Position numbers and translations under genes: made by a program | DNA from: JAMOAW01 sp039908535 | GTDB lineage: Bacteria; Pseudomonadota; Magnetococcia; Magnetococcales; JADFZT01 | Assembly: GCA_039908535.1 (NCBI GenBank) | Contig: JAMOAW010000049.1 | Location: forward strand, 1 to 46,723 | Reading direction: 5' to 3' | DNA: 46,723 nucleotides | Notes under the pieces: model-generated | Told to the model about the DNA's origin: nothing | Seen by the model: the letters and a program-made list of their open reading frames with translations, nothing else | Database searches by the model: none | Shown: positions 14,998 to 23,837 of the stretch, in pieces | How the letters are laid out: each line of letters opens with the position of its first letter | Numbering within the stretch: the first letter of the stretch is position 1

Positions 14998-16899
14998 ATG
15001 TTTGATCTTTTGTTTGTTGCTGGTCTCTTGGATCAACATGCCTCTTCTTTTCTGATCAAACGTAGTGCCACGATTCTTAATGCGGTTCTCCCGACATGGG
15101 GTCAAGAGGGGTTGACGTTTACTTGGGTCTCTCTCCCCGAAATAAATGGCGGTTGTTTGTTGGTCCGCCCACTCTCTGCTAGGTGTCATGAACTGCTCCA
15201 TGCTTACGTGACTTCGGAGCGGGCGGTGTTTTTGTTTGGTCGTTTAAAAGGGTGTACAACGGCCAATCATGCCCAGAGGCTGCATCATCAGTGGCAAGAA
15301 AACAGTGTGGACTCCTTGCGCCAATCTCCTGGTTGTTTTGCGGCTATTTTGGTTGAGCGCGCTTTAGGTCGGATCCACGTATTGCATGATCGTGGGGGAC
15401 GTCGTGCCTTGCGTTATGGGATCAGTTTGGGTCGTATCGCTCTCTCTCCTCACGATCTGACTCTCTTTTCTACGGATTGGTTTCCCCTGGATTATGACCC
15501 GATTTCGGTTTGCTCCATGCCCGTGTTTGACTGGGGTATGGATGGACGCGGTCTTTTAACCTCCTTTCGCGGTTTACGCCCTGAACAGTACCTGATTTGG
15601 CAACAACGGCACTGTACCATACGCAGTGATCCGGTATTTGCCATGGACAATCATCTCCATGAAAAAGATGAGGCGGCTCTTACAGCTCTTGGTGAAGAGT
15701 ATATCGAGACGGCTTTTCAGGTTATCCGTGAAATCGTTGCGGATGCTCCCAGGGTCCATGTCGATTTAACCGCTGGTGTGGATAGTCGGGTTCTCACCGC
15801 TTTGCTGATTGGCGCACTGGGCAAGGGACGGATTCATGCCGAATGTTGGGGAGAAGAGGGCTCCGAGGTGGATTTGGCCCAGAAAGTGGCCGACAGTGAA
15901 GGATTGTTTTTTAAGAAGGTGCGGGCCTGGGATCAAAAACCTTCCCTAACAGATTTTCTCAAGCAGTTGCGTTTTCAGGCTTATGGAGTAAACGGTTGCG
16001 CCAATGGGCAGTTGGCGGTGCGTCATATCCTGGAGGCCGATTCCCTGCCACCACATTTTCTTGGCATTGGCGGGGAAATTTATCGCGGTACCTATTATTA
16101 TAACACGCTAAATCAGGGGGGAAAGATTCCAGGAAACGATGAAATTGTCGCCGTGATTTTAAAAAAACAATCTCAATCAAGGCATTTGCCTTTCTTGATT
16201 CCCGAAACATTGACCAACCTCCATCAACGCTGTGCCGAACGAATTCAAGAGGTGGCCGCGTTTTGTCCGCATCCAGCCGATATTGGCGACTTGTTCCAGG
16301 TTTTGGAGTTGTATCAAGGTTTTGCAATTGGTGAAATACGGGTTCAATATTATCAGGAACGCCACTCTCTCTTTTTGGATGCCAGATTGATGGCCCAAGC
16401 TTTTCGTTTTCCCGCTCCAGTTGGCGTGTGGGGGATGCGCTTATTTAGTGAGATCGTTCGTCAATTTATGCCAAACGGGTTTAACATAGAAACTCATCCC
16501 ACCTCAGTCGATTTAAATCCACGCATTCCTTCCCGGCCCACAGTTCAGAAAAAAAAATCTGTGCAGGATTTTACGAAATGGCTTACCCATGTGGGAATAA
16601 CGAGACGGCATGGCGAGTTACGCGCCGATTTTTTCGCCACAGAAGCGGAGACCGTTATGGATCTTATGACCGCTCAGGAGAGCTTGACCCCTCTTGCCTT
16701 TCATCGGTCAGGGGTGCTTAAAATGTTAAAACAGCATCGTGCCGGAAAATGGAATTTTGCCCGGATGATCGGTTCCTGTCTGACCATGGAGAGTTGGCGT
16801 CTTTTGGCTACCCAGATGCAGAGCGGCCTGCATGGGCAAGGCCATGGATGGCGAGAACCTGTCATCAACGGTTTTGATGCCACCGATCTTAAAGAGTAA
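14998..16899 (+). CDS. Asparagine synthase-like protein
   Basis: 633 residues from the ATG at 14998, chosen because GGAG lies six bases upstream; an earlier in-frame ATG at 14914 is less likely. The N-terminal half resembles a degenerate class II glutaminase domain (HDRGGRRALRYG recalls DRxGxRPLYY of AsnB). It lacks Cys at position 2, so glutamine hydrolysis is unlikely. The second half has a PP-loop (LTAGVDSR, 257-264) in place of the AsnB SGGxDS, which fits ATP-dependent amide or adenylate chemistry. The substrate is unknown; asparagine synthesis is unlikely. It ends one base before the PHP gene, so they form an operon. This family occurs in surface-polysaccharide and peptide natural-product loci. 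Confidence 0.7.
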   Translation: MFDLLFVAGLLDQHASSFLIKRSATILNAVLPTWGQEGLTFTWVSLPEINGGCLLVRPLSARCHELLHAYVTSERAVFLFGRLKGCTTANHAQRLHHQWQENSVDSLRQSPGCFAAILVERALGRIHVLHDRGGRRALRYGISLGRIALSPHDLTLFSTDWFPLDYDPISVCSMPVFDWGMDGRGLLTSFRGLRPEQYLIWQQRHCTIRSDPVFAMDNHLHEKDEAALTALGEEYIETAFQVIREIVADAPRVHVDLTAGVDSRVLTALLIGALGKGRIHAECWGEEGSEVDLAQKVADSEGLFFKKVRAWDQKPSLTDFLKQLRFQAYGVNGCANGQLAVRHILEADSLPPHFLGIGGEIYRGTYYYNTLNQGGKIPGNDEIVAVILKKQSQSRHLPFLIPETLTNLHQRCAERIQEVAAFCPHPADIGDLFQVLELYQGFAIGEIRVQYYQERHSLFLDARLMAQAFRFPAPVGVWGMRLFSEIVRQFMPNGFNIETHPTSVDLNPRIPSRPTVQKKKSVQDFTKWLTHVGITRRHGELRADFFATEAETVMDLMTAQESLTPLAFHRSGVLKMLKQHRAGKWNFARMIGSCLTMESWRLLATQMQSGLHGQGHGWREPVINGFDATDLKE

Positions 16900-16900
16900 T

Positions 16901-18055
16901 ATGTCCAACAAAATCGTCACAGATCCTCTCTGTAACGTTGGTCCAAAACGTTGGTTTCGTGGCAATACCCACTGTCATACCTCTCAGTGTGATGGGGATA
17001 CCGACCCTTGGGGGGTGGCGGTCTGGTATCGGGATCACGGTTATGACTTTTTGGTCTTGAGTGAACACAATCAGATGCTTGTTCTTAAGGAATCTCCTGG
17101 CCTATTGTTGATCCCTGGTATGGAGATAACAGGGCGCAAACATCTTCACACGACCGCTTTGGGTATTGAAAAACCGATTCCATGGGAGTTTGACCATTCC
17201 GACAAAGGAGCTATTCTTCAAGATCATATCGACGCTATTGCCTTGGCCGATGCTCTTCCCATTCTTAACCATCCTAATTTTATGGAAGGCGTTACGCTCT
17301 CTACGTTACTCTCATTGAACGGTATGGGTCTGTTGGAGGTTTTTAATGGCCATCCCCATTGTCATTCATTTGGCAATGAACGCTATCCCTCGGTCGAAAC
17401 TCTTTGGGATGGGGTGCTCTCTGCCCATAAACAGGTCTATGGGATTGCCAGCGATGATGCCCATCATTTTCAGGTCTGGGGGGAAAAACAGGCCAATCCT
17501 GGTCGGGGCTGGATTATGGTTCAGGCTGAGCAATTGACCAAAGAGCATATCCTGGAAGCCATTTGTTGTGGGCGGTTTTACGCCAGTACGGGGGTTCGTC
17601 TTTTGCTTTTGGAGCGGCATCAAGGGGTATTGCGCCTGCATGTTGACGCGATGCCTGATGGTCTTTCTGTGTATGACGCCCTCTTATTTCGAACTTCAGG
17701 CGATTCAACGCCCGAAGTTTGGATCGATTTTATCTCTTTCGGAGGAAAAATTGTGCATCGTCAGGTGGGATTGGTGGGGGAAATAAGCCTGGATGGGGTG
17801 CAGGGTTATTTGCGGGCACGGGTGACGATGGTGTTAAAGGGGGCATTGGGTGCGCAGACCAGAACTCTTTATGCCTGGACTCAGCCGATTTTTATGCAAA
17901 AGCCCGATTATCGTTATGAGTACCGTCCCGGGCACATCCGTTCCTGGATGTTGACCATCCAGAGTGTTTGGTTGCATCAAATTCGCGGTATACGCAAAGC
18001 GTTGCGCTATTACCATACCCGTTATTTTTTGCCTTTGTTATTGCGGTTTCAATAA
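16901..18055 (+). CDS. PHP-domain metal-dependent phosphoesterase-like protein
   Basis: 384 residues from the ATG at 16901; the frame extends upstream inside the previous gene. PHP-type metal-ligand motifs are seen in order: H24/H26 (NTHCHTSQCDGD), LSEHNQ, the HLHTT region, LNHPNF and SDDAHH. The PHP fold hydrolyses phosphoesters with two or three metal ions. The C-terminal part (about 260-384) is a beta-rich region followed by a basic, aromatic tail (RYYHTRYFLPLLLRF) that may bind membrane or nucleic acid. It is coupled to the asparagine-synthase-like gene. The last 18 bases overlap the end of the convergent HAD gene. Confidence 0.8.
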   Translation: MSNKIVTDPLCNVGPKRWFRGNTHCHTSQCDGDTDPWGVAVWYRDHGYDFLVLSEHNQMLVLKESPGLLLIPGMEITGRKHLHTTALGIEKPIPWEFDHSDKGAILQDHIDAIALADALPILNHPNFMEGVTLSTLLSLNGMGLLEVFNGHPHCHSFGNERYPSVETLWDGVLSAHKQVYGIASDDAHHFQVWGEKQANPGRGWIMVQAEQLTKEHILEAICCGRFYASTGVRLLLLERHQGVLRLHVDAMPDGLSVYDALLFRTSGDSTPEVWIDFISFGGKIVHRQVGLVGEISLDGVQGYLRARVTMVLKGALGAQTRTLYAWTQPIFMQKPDYRYEYRPGHIRSWMLTIQSVWLHQIRGIRKALRYYHTRYFLPLLLRFQ

Positions 18056-18772
18056 AGTGAAAAATTTTTCCAATTTGGCAAAATCCACGTGATCCGTGTG
18101 GAGGCGCAGAGCATTCTGGTGGGTGAGGGTGGTATTATCAACGATGAGGGCCAAACGGGCTGAATCAAGAAGTGGTTGATCTGAATTGGAATTTCCAGCA
18201 CCGAGGCGGATGACATCTCCAGATTTGTTTGCCAGTACCTGTGCAACGGCCTCCCGTTTGCCGTGCAATGTCCCGGGATTGGCGGCTATGCGACCAGTAA
18301 AAATACCGTTGTCGATTTCCATCTCCAGAGCGACTATTTCCATGAACCAAACGGGTCGTTGATCTTTAGAAAAATATTCTCCTTGGGCATAGAGGTTTAA
18401 TACCTCAGCCGGGGCACCGCTGATTAAAATGATTTGAAATCCACAGTGCGATAGGTGATCTAATAGTTTACTGGCAAAATCAAATAGGTGGGGCCTATCC
18501 TGTTCCCAATAGTGATTGGCCAGCGCGAGGATCTCTTTTTGCGAGCTGCCTTGTAATTGCTGGGCATAGAGTTGTGCCGCTGAATCCAAAAAAGCATCGT
18601 AGCCCAGGTTGCCTTGTTTATGGTTATTGTAGAGTTGTCGAAACAGGGCATGGGTTCCGGTAGCAGCGCGACTTTGTTGTTCCAGGAAGGCCAACCAGCT
18701 CTCCATGGTATAGCCTCGGCGCATGGTCCCATCCCAATCAAGTAGGGCGATGGGGGCGTGCGGGGTGGTCAA
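18038..18772 (-). CDS. HAD-superfamily phosphatase (SerB-like, subfamily IB)
   Basis: 244 residues from a TTG at 18772 that overlaps the upstream stop (TTGA). A longer frame begins at a TTG at 18808; neither has a clear ribosome binding site. Motif I is LLDWDGT (nucleophile D12, acid/base D14), motif II is ILISGAPAE, and motif III is GAGNSNSDQPLL. A helical cap lies between motifs I and II. This pattern matches phosphoserine-phosphatase-like HAD-IB enzymes that hydrolyse small phosphomonoesters. It lies directly downstream of the aminotransferase-methyltransferase genes, so its substrate may be their phosphorylated amino product (inference). Confidence 0.8.
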   Translation of the reverse strand: MTTPHAPIALLDWDGTMRRGYTMESWLAFLEQQSRAATGTHALFRQLYNNHKQGNLGYDAFLDSAAQLYAQQLQGSSQKEILALANHYWEQDRPHLFDFASKLLDHLSHCGFQIILISGAPAEVLNLYAQGEYFSKDQRPVWFMEIVALEMEIDNGIFTGRIAANPGTLHGKREAVAQVLANKSGDVIRLGAGNSNSDQPLLDSARLALIVDNTTLTHQNALRLHTDHVDFAKLEKFFTLLKPQ

Positions 18773-19257
18773 GGTTTGCGTGCCGCCAGAAAAGTGGCTT
18801 GACCGCAACGGCGACGAATGTTCTCTTTGGTGGTTAAATGGTCTCGCATTTTGCCTCGGGCCAACAGATCGCGAACGGTATCTAATGCTTGGGTTAACTC
18901 TTCTTGGCTGGCCAGTGCCCAGGTTGAATCCCCTGCGCGCCAGCTCTCTTTTAAGGGGCCTTCAGGATCTAGATAGTTTTCTCCTTGTAAGACGGCATGC
19001 AGGGGAACCATACATTGAATATCTTCAAATCCGGTTTCCAGAAAGGTGGTTTCGATGTGTTCAAGAGGAGGAAATCGTCGACAGACTTTTTCCAAGGCAT
19101 TGGGAATCAGGCTTGCCCACCAATATCCTTCCGCTTGTTGATAACGGGAACAGGTGCATAGAATAAGTCGACCACCGGATCGCAATATTTTAAAGGCCTC
19201 GCGAATAAAGCGGCCAAGATTGGGATAGGCAGGGGAATTTTCATCGTCCAGAGTCAA
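18769..19257 (-). pseudogene. SAM methyltransferase C-terminal part, frameshifted from the upstream gene
   Basis: About 160 residues beginning LDDENSPAYPNLG, continuing FIREAFKILRSGGRLILCTCS. This is the second half of a class I SAM methyltransferase (the strand after motif I and the xVLxPGGxL-type motif). The first half, with the SAM-binding motif, is the C-terminus of the gene at 19241-20827, in another frame. The two overlap by 17 bases with no ribosome binding site. Compared with the family, about ten residues (usual pattern FDxVxxNxVLHH before LDD) are missing at the junction, consistent with a small out-of-frame deletion. The remainder may still be translated, by re-initiation or frameshifting. 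Confidence 0.65.
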
Positions 19258-20827
19258 AGAGTTCTGGAGCGAAATTCATGGCGGTAATATCGCCTTCCTG
19301 TACAGAGACGTTGGTAAAATTGGTTAATTTATGACGGGCTCTTTCCAACATAGCCGGATTTTTTTCCATGCCGACCAAAGAACCCACCTTCGGTGCCAGG
19401 GACGCCAGATAATTGCCTGTGCCACATCCAGCGTCCAGCAGGGATTGTTGAGAGATCGGTTTGGCATTCATGGCCATTTGACCCAGGATAAGTTCCAGTC
19501 CGATGGGAATCCTGGTGCTGTCGTAGTCGCTGGAGGTCAGAGAGTAGTTTTCAAATTCCATACGAATGGTTTCCTTTTGGTAGGAAAGACGGTTTTGACC
19601 GGGGATTCTTTGTAAAATTCGGTTGGATCTTGGTGCAAAAATCTCTTCCAGGGCGTTCAGGGTACGATGATTTTCCTCTTTGGTTCCGGACGATATGCGT
19701 AAATATTCTCCGTAAAGCCCTTTTTTATCGCGGCAGTCACGAATATAGACACCAAATTCAAATAACATGCGTCCGACGATATCTGTAGAGGTGCGACCAT
19801 CGGTTATTTTTACCAGGGCGAAATTGGTTTTGCTGGGAACCGTGCGCAGACCGGGAATGCGTTGTAATCCAGCCATGAACAGTTCCAGTTCGCTCATGTA
19901 GCGATGACGTGCCTGGAGATATTCGTTAAAGACTTTTTCTTGGTTGTAAAGGCCAATAATGGTTTCTGCCAAGCAAGAGATATTCCATAAATATCCTTTT
20001 TCAAGGATTGTATTCACCCAGGCCTCTGGCATAATCGTATATCCCAACCGGGCACCTGCGATGCCAAGATCTTTGCTCATGCTTTTGACAAGGACAACGT
20101 TTGGGTAACGGTCTAGTTGATGGATAATGCTTAAATCATAGGGATTGCCTTCTTTTGGCGAGGCAAAGTGGATAAAGCTTTCATCGACGATGACCAGGGG
20201 AATATTTTGTAAACGCTTGAGACAGCTGTCCATTTGTTGGGGATTTAGGAATCCCCCATCAGGATTATTGGGGTTGATGAGAATGACGGTATCCGCCTGT
20301 TCTTCCTCAGCCAACTGGGCCAAATGATCTATATCGAGAGCAAAATTTTTCTCTTCGGGGAGATAATTAAAAATTGCTGTTTGATGGGATTCGAGGAATT
20401 CATAATAAGAGGAGAAAGTTGGTAAATTGACCAAAACCCGTGGGCCAGAAAAGCGTTGCAATAACATTTGAATAATTTCTGTGGCACCATTACCGATAAA
20501 TAATTTTTTTGGGCAGACGCGCAGGCGTTGGGCCAAAACTTCGGCGACACCACGATTTTGCGAGGGATAGAGTCGCAATACATGATAAAGTCGATCAGAG
20601 GCAAACAGTTCATCGCGCAGATGGGCTTCAAATATTTCAGTGGCGTAGGGGTTGCCAATAAAGCAGGCATCCACATGAACTTGCAGATCGGGAAAGAGGG
20701 CGCGGATTTTTGCTAAACTGGGGGAGTGGGTTCCGGCTTGATCATATGCCTGTTTAAACGCTTCCAGATTTTTTTGGAGTTGTTGTGTGTTGGCTGCAGA
20801 AAGAGGAGTATTTTCGATGATGTCCAT
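19241..20827 (-). CDS. HisC-like aminotransferase fused to SAM methyltransferase N-terminal part
   Basis: 528 residues from the ATG at 20827. Residues 1-400 form a PLP fold-type I aminotransferase of the HisC/CobD group: INPNNPDGG, VDESF, the PLP lysine K252 in SMSKDLGIAGARLGY, and RISSGT. After a linker (about 400-440), a Rossmann methyltransferase starts (LLDAGCGTGNYL near 463-474) with a second acidic motif (VGMEKN) and EGDITAMNF. It stops abruptly at PELFDSGR, where the frame is lost; the rest is at 18769-19257. The aminotransferase domain looks intact. Related stand-alone enzymes aminate keto or aldehyde phosphates. With the HAD phosphatase it may build an amino-alcohol moiety (inference). 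Confidence 0.8.
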   Translation of the reverse strand: MDIIENTPLSAANTQQLQKNLEAFKQAYDQAGTHSPSLAKIRALFPDLQVHVDACFIGNPYATEIFEAHLRDELFASDRLYHVLRLYPSQNRGVAEVLAQRLRVCPKKLFIGNGATEIIQMLLQRFSGPRVLVNLPTFSSYYEFLESHQTAIFNYLPEEKNFALDIDHLAQLAEEEQADTVILINPNNPDGGFLNPQQMDSCLKRLQNIPLVIVDESFIHFASPKEGNPYDLSIIHQLDRYPNVVLVKSMSKDLGIAGARLGYTIMPEAWVNTILEKGYLWNISCLAETIIGLYNQEKVFNEYLQARHRYMSELELFMAGLQRIPGLRTVPSKTNFALVKITDGRTSTDIVGRMLFEFGVYIRDCRDKKGLYGEYLRISSGTKEENHRTLNALEEIFAPRSNRILQRIPGQNRLSYQKETIRMEFENYSLTSSDYDSTRIPIGLELILGQMAMNAKPISQQSLLDAGCGTGNYLASLAPKVGSLVGMEKNPAMLERARHKLTNFTNVSVQEGDITAMNFAPELFDSGR

Positions 20828-20916
20828 GTTGCTAACATACAATCTTTATTCGTTTTAATCAAGGAGATGTTGCAGGGGCTTTTATTCTCAATGGATCGGA
20901 AAAACATGACTGTTTT

Positions 20917-21027
20917 TTGATTTTATTATTTTAAAAAAAAGGGGTCTGGGGGATTGCCCCCAGGGTATTGACTTTTGCTTTTTGTTCAGGCACTCGTTTA
21001 TCGTCCACACTTAAATGTGGTGCTACC
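20917..21027. mobile_element. MITE-like element with one intact terminal repeat, overlapping kinase 3' end
   Basis: The right terminal repeat (about 20990-21027) matches those of the elements at 23646-23798 and 34797-35014 with one change (GGTAGCACC for GGTACCACC on the minus strand). Internally there is the hairpin 20946-20963 (arms CTGGGGG and CCCCCAG) and the same TTTTATTATTTTAAAA lead. The left terminal repeat is not recognisable. The last nine codons and the stop of the Ser/Thr kinase gene lie inside the right terminal repeat. Confidence 0.75.
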
Positions 21028-21852
21028 AAGCCCTTGAGAGGCCAATAAAAGGGCCTGTTTAAACTCTTGGGCGGTATTAAAGCGATCTTCAGCTCGTTTG
21101 GATAGAGCTTTTTGGATGAGCGCGTTAAAACTGGGGGATAGGTGAATATTGTAGGTGGTGGGATTTTCTACAGGTGCGTTCAGCACTTTTTGCATAATTT
21201 GGGTCACCGTTTTACCCGGAAAGGGTTTAACACCGGTCAATAGCTCATAAAGAACGACTCCCACCGAAAAAAGATCAGCCCGGGCATCCACCCTCTGTCC
21301 CATAAATTGTTCTGGAGACATATAACTGGGTGTGCCCATGATTGTACCCATTTGCGTCATCGTGGTATTTTCGATACCGGCAATGCCAAAATCGGTGACC
21401 TTTATTTGACCATTTGTTAAAATAATAATATTGGCTGGTTTGATATCCCGGTGGACGACTCCTGCGTTGTGGACATACTGAAGGGCCTCCAGAGTTTGGT
21501 TGAGGATATCCAAAATTTGATCTATTTTAAATTCCATTTGCTCGCGAATTAAATCTCGTAATCCTTTCCCATGGATCAATTCCATGGCTATGAATGGCGT
21601 GCCATCGTCTTCGCCATATTCATAGATGGTGACCACGTTTGGGTGTTTAAGTTTACCAGTGGCTTGCGCTTCACGTTTGAAACGTACTAAAAGTTCTTTT
21701 CCACCATCCCCAGACAGCAGTGTTTTGTGAATGGTTTTAATCGCCACTTGGCGTTGAAGGAGGGGGTCATAACCTTCGTAAACAACCCCCATGGCCCCTT
21801 TACCGAGAACGCTTTTGATTTCATATTTGTTGATCTTGAGACAATTCTCCAT
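20998..21852 (-). CDS. Eukaryotic-type Ser/Thr protein kinase
   Basis: 284 residues from the ATG at 21852, preceded by GGAG; an upstream in-frame start at 21915 has no such site. It is a single Hanks-type kinase domain: Gly loop GKGAMG (17-22), ATP lysine K39, catalytic loop HRDIKPAN (D136), DFG (D154), activation segment with several Thr ending GTPSYMSPEQ, and DARADLFSVGVVLYELLTG. There is no transmembrane or extracellular sensor domain, so it is cytoplasmic. The C-terminal residues GSTTFKCGR (276-284) are encoded by a mobile-element terminal repeat. It is divergent from the potassium-channel gene. Targets are unknown. Confidence 0.92.
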   Translation of the reverse strand: MENCLKINKYEIKSVLGKGAMGVVYEGYDPLLQRQVAIKTIHKTLLSGDGGKELLVRFKREAQATGKLKHPNVVTIYEYGEDDGTPFIAMELIHGKGLRDLIREQMEFKIDQILDILNQTLEALQYVHNAGVVHRDIKPANIIILTNGQIKVTDFGIAGIENTTMTQMGTIMGTPSYMSPEQFMGQRVDARADLFSVGVVLYELLTGVKPFPGKTVTQIMQKVLNAPVENPTTYNIHLSPSFNALIQKALSKRAEDRFNTAQEFKQALLLASQGLGSTTFKCGR

Positions 21853-21963
21853 GAATTCTCCATAGGGAAAGAGGAGTGATTCTGCACATGTACAGAGAAA
21901 CGCGCCTGATGTCAACCAGGAGGTTTTTTCTTATACTTTTGTGATGTTTGTCTTTAGTCTATG

Positions 21964-21975
21964 GTAAAATTTTAC
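21964..21975. promoter_or_regulatory. Perfect palindrome in divergent promoter region
   Basis: GTAAAATTTTAC is a perfect 12-base inverted repeat in the 206-base region between the divergent Ser/Thr kinase and potassium-channel genes. It could be an operator half shared by both promoters. No factor can be named, and AT-rich palindromes also arise by chance. Confidence 0.3.
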
Positions 21976-22058
21976 AAAAATGTTACCTGATACTTTTGCG
22001 TCTATTCTGGGTGTGAGGTAATTTTTCTCTTTTCATTTTGGCAACTTGGACGACTTGG

Positions 22059-23591
22059 ATGGCCACTCAAAAAGGTATTTATCAACAGGTTAAAAAAGCA
22101 TTTAGAGCTTATTTTATGCATGAAGACGGTTCTGATCGCAGAATGCCGAATTTAATTATGTTGTTGGTGGTGTTGACCTCTATTTGGATTATGATTTTAG
22201 AGGTAGATCCTGATTTGTCTTTGGAACAAAAAATGGTTTATAAAAATTTGGATGAAATATTTATCTTTGTTTTTTTGTTGGAATATTTGCTTCGTCTGTG
22301 GACCGTTTCAGATTTTAGAAATGATTATTCTATCGCCTATGCAAAATATCAGCGGCAAAAATATCAGCCAAATCAATTTTTGCTGTTTTTTTATTCCTTA
22401 TTGGAAGCTCTTTCTTATAAACTGCATTGGGCGTTACAGCCGCTTTCTATCGTTGATCTTTTGTCGATTCTCCCCTTCTTTCGAGCGTTTCGTTTGTTTC
22501 GTATATTGCGCGTCTTTCGATTTTTAAAATCATGTCAATATTCAAAGAGGCTCTCTTTTATTGGTGAGATTGTTCATGAACGCGCTTATGAGATGATTTC
22601 TCTTGTTTTTTTGGCTATCATCATCTGGGGAATGGTCGCGACGGCTTTTTATATGGTGGAACGGGAGATCAATCCCAATGTTCAAAATATTTGGCAAGCC
22701 CTTTATTGGGCGGTGATTACCATCACCACGGTGGGGTATGGGGATATCACCCCGGTAACCCCTATGGGACGTGGGATAACCATCATCGCTTATCTGGCTG
22801 GTATGTGGGTGATTGTCTTTATGACTTCTATTATGGTCAGTACTTTGACTGAGCGCATTGTTCGTTTGAAGGGGTTTAAAATGTTAAATAAAATTGAGCA
22901 TTTAAAAAATCATATTATCGTTTGTGGATTGGATACCTTGGGGCGGGCGGTCTGTCAGTCGTTGCAGCAAGAGGGGCGTCCTTTCGTTGGGGTGGATTTG
23001 AATCAAGATTTAGTCGACCATGCGGAAAAAAATGGTTGGCTGGCCATTCGCGGAGATGTCACCGAGGAGGAGATTTGGGAACATGTGGGGTTGATCCGAG
23101 CGCGTAGTGTCATCAGCACGTTTATCGACGAGGCCAGCAATGTCTATGTTATTTTGCTGGTGACTGAGAAAAATCCAAATTGTTTCGTTGTCGTTACTGG
23201 TGAATCTAAGGCGTCTGAAAAGAGACTTAAAAAAGTGGGAGCCAGAAAAGTGGTCTCTCCCTATTTGATTGGCGGCTCCCTTTTGGCCCAAAACGCCATC
23301 CGTCCTAACGCCGTTAAGTTGATTGATTTGGCCTTTAAAAAAGATCACATTGATTTAAGTATGGAAGAGATCTTTGTTCCGTTTCGCTCCCCGTTGGAGG
23401 GACTCTCTTTGGGGCAATCCATTATTCGCAATCAATTTAATATTATGGTCGTGGGCATTACCAAGGAAAATAAGGATATCAACTTTAATCCTTCTGCGAC
23501 GGCCATCATCCATGCCGGTGATCATTTGATTTGCCTTGGCCATCAGGATGATTTGGAACGGTTACAACAATATATTCAATCGGTTGATTAA
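22059..23591 (+). CDS. Voltage-gated K+ channel with RCK (TrkA-N/TrkA-C) domain
   Basis: 510 residues from the ATG at 22059; a TTG seven codons upstream is also possible. Six membrane segments (S1-S6) are seen between about 32 and 265. S4 has basic residues every third position (R142 to K157: RAFRLFRILRVFRFLK). The selectivity filter is TTVGYGD (223-229), followed by S6. A cytoplasmic RCK domain starts near 284 with a Rossmann motif IIVCGLDTLGRAV. The TrkA-C region (about 430-508) follows. Such channels pass K+ across the inner membrane and are gated by voltage and by ligands at the RCK ring. It is divergent from the Ser/Thr kinase, which could modify it (inference). Confidence 0.9.
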   Translation: MATQKGIYQQVKKAFRAYFMHEDGSDRRMPNLIMLLVVLTSIWIMILEVDPDLSLEQKMVYKNLDEIFIFVFLLEYLLRLWTVSDFRNDYSIAYAKYQRQKYQPNQFLLFFYSLLEALSYKLHWALQPLSIVDLLSILPFFRAFRLFRILRVFRFLKSCQYSKRLSFIGEIVHERAYEMISLVFLAIIIWGMVATAFYMVEREINPNVQNIWQALYWAVITITTVGYGDITPVTPMGRGITIIAYLAGMWVIVFMTSIMVSTLTERIVRLKGFKMLNKIEHLKNHIIVCGLDTLGRAVCQSLQQEGRPFVGVDLNQDLVDHAEKNGWLAIRGDVTEEEIWEHVGLIRARSVISTFIDEASNVYVILLVTEKNPNCFVVVTGESKASEKRLKKVGARKVVSPYLIGGSLLAQNAIRPNAVKLIDLAFKKDHIDLSMEEIFVPFRSPLEGLSLGQSIIRNQFNIMVVGITKENKDINFNPSATAIIHAGDHLICLGHQDDLERLQQYIQSVD

Positions 23592-23645
23592 TGGCAAAAA
23601 GATCAATGGTGAGCCTATTCTCTTTTATTGTGATACCAATTTGCA

Positions 23646-23798
23646 GGTACCACCACACTTAACCGTGGTCGTCTGTTTTTTGGTTTTATTATTTAAAAAA
23701 AAAGGGGTCTGGGGGATTGCCCCCAGGGTTTTGATTTTGCTTTTGACCTCGGTTTTGCTTCCTTTCGTTCATCGTCCACACTTAAATGTGGTGGTACC
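23646..23798. mobile_element. MITE-like element, 153 bp, complete terminal repeats
   Basis: It is bounded by imperfect inverted repeats of about 27 bases: left end GGTACCACCACACTTAACC, right end, on the other strand, GGTACCACCACATTTAAG. Inside are an A-rich stretch, hairpin 23709-23726 (CTGGGGG/CCCCCAG), and the segment TTTTGACCTCGGTTTTGC. It has no coding capacity. I see no clear target-site duplication, although the GGTACC ends are themselves palindromic and could mask one. It lies after the potassium-channel gene. Confidence 0.8.
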
Positions 23799-23837
23799 AC
23801 AATATGTGCATGTCGTAAACATCACGCCTATGGGAAA

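Noticed and set aside
23592..23645. Target-site duplication flanking the 153-bp element
   Set aside because: Bases beside the two ends (TTTGCA and ACAATA) do not match. A duplication hidden in the GGTACC ends cannot be shown without an empty site.
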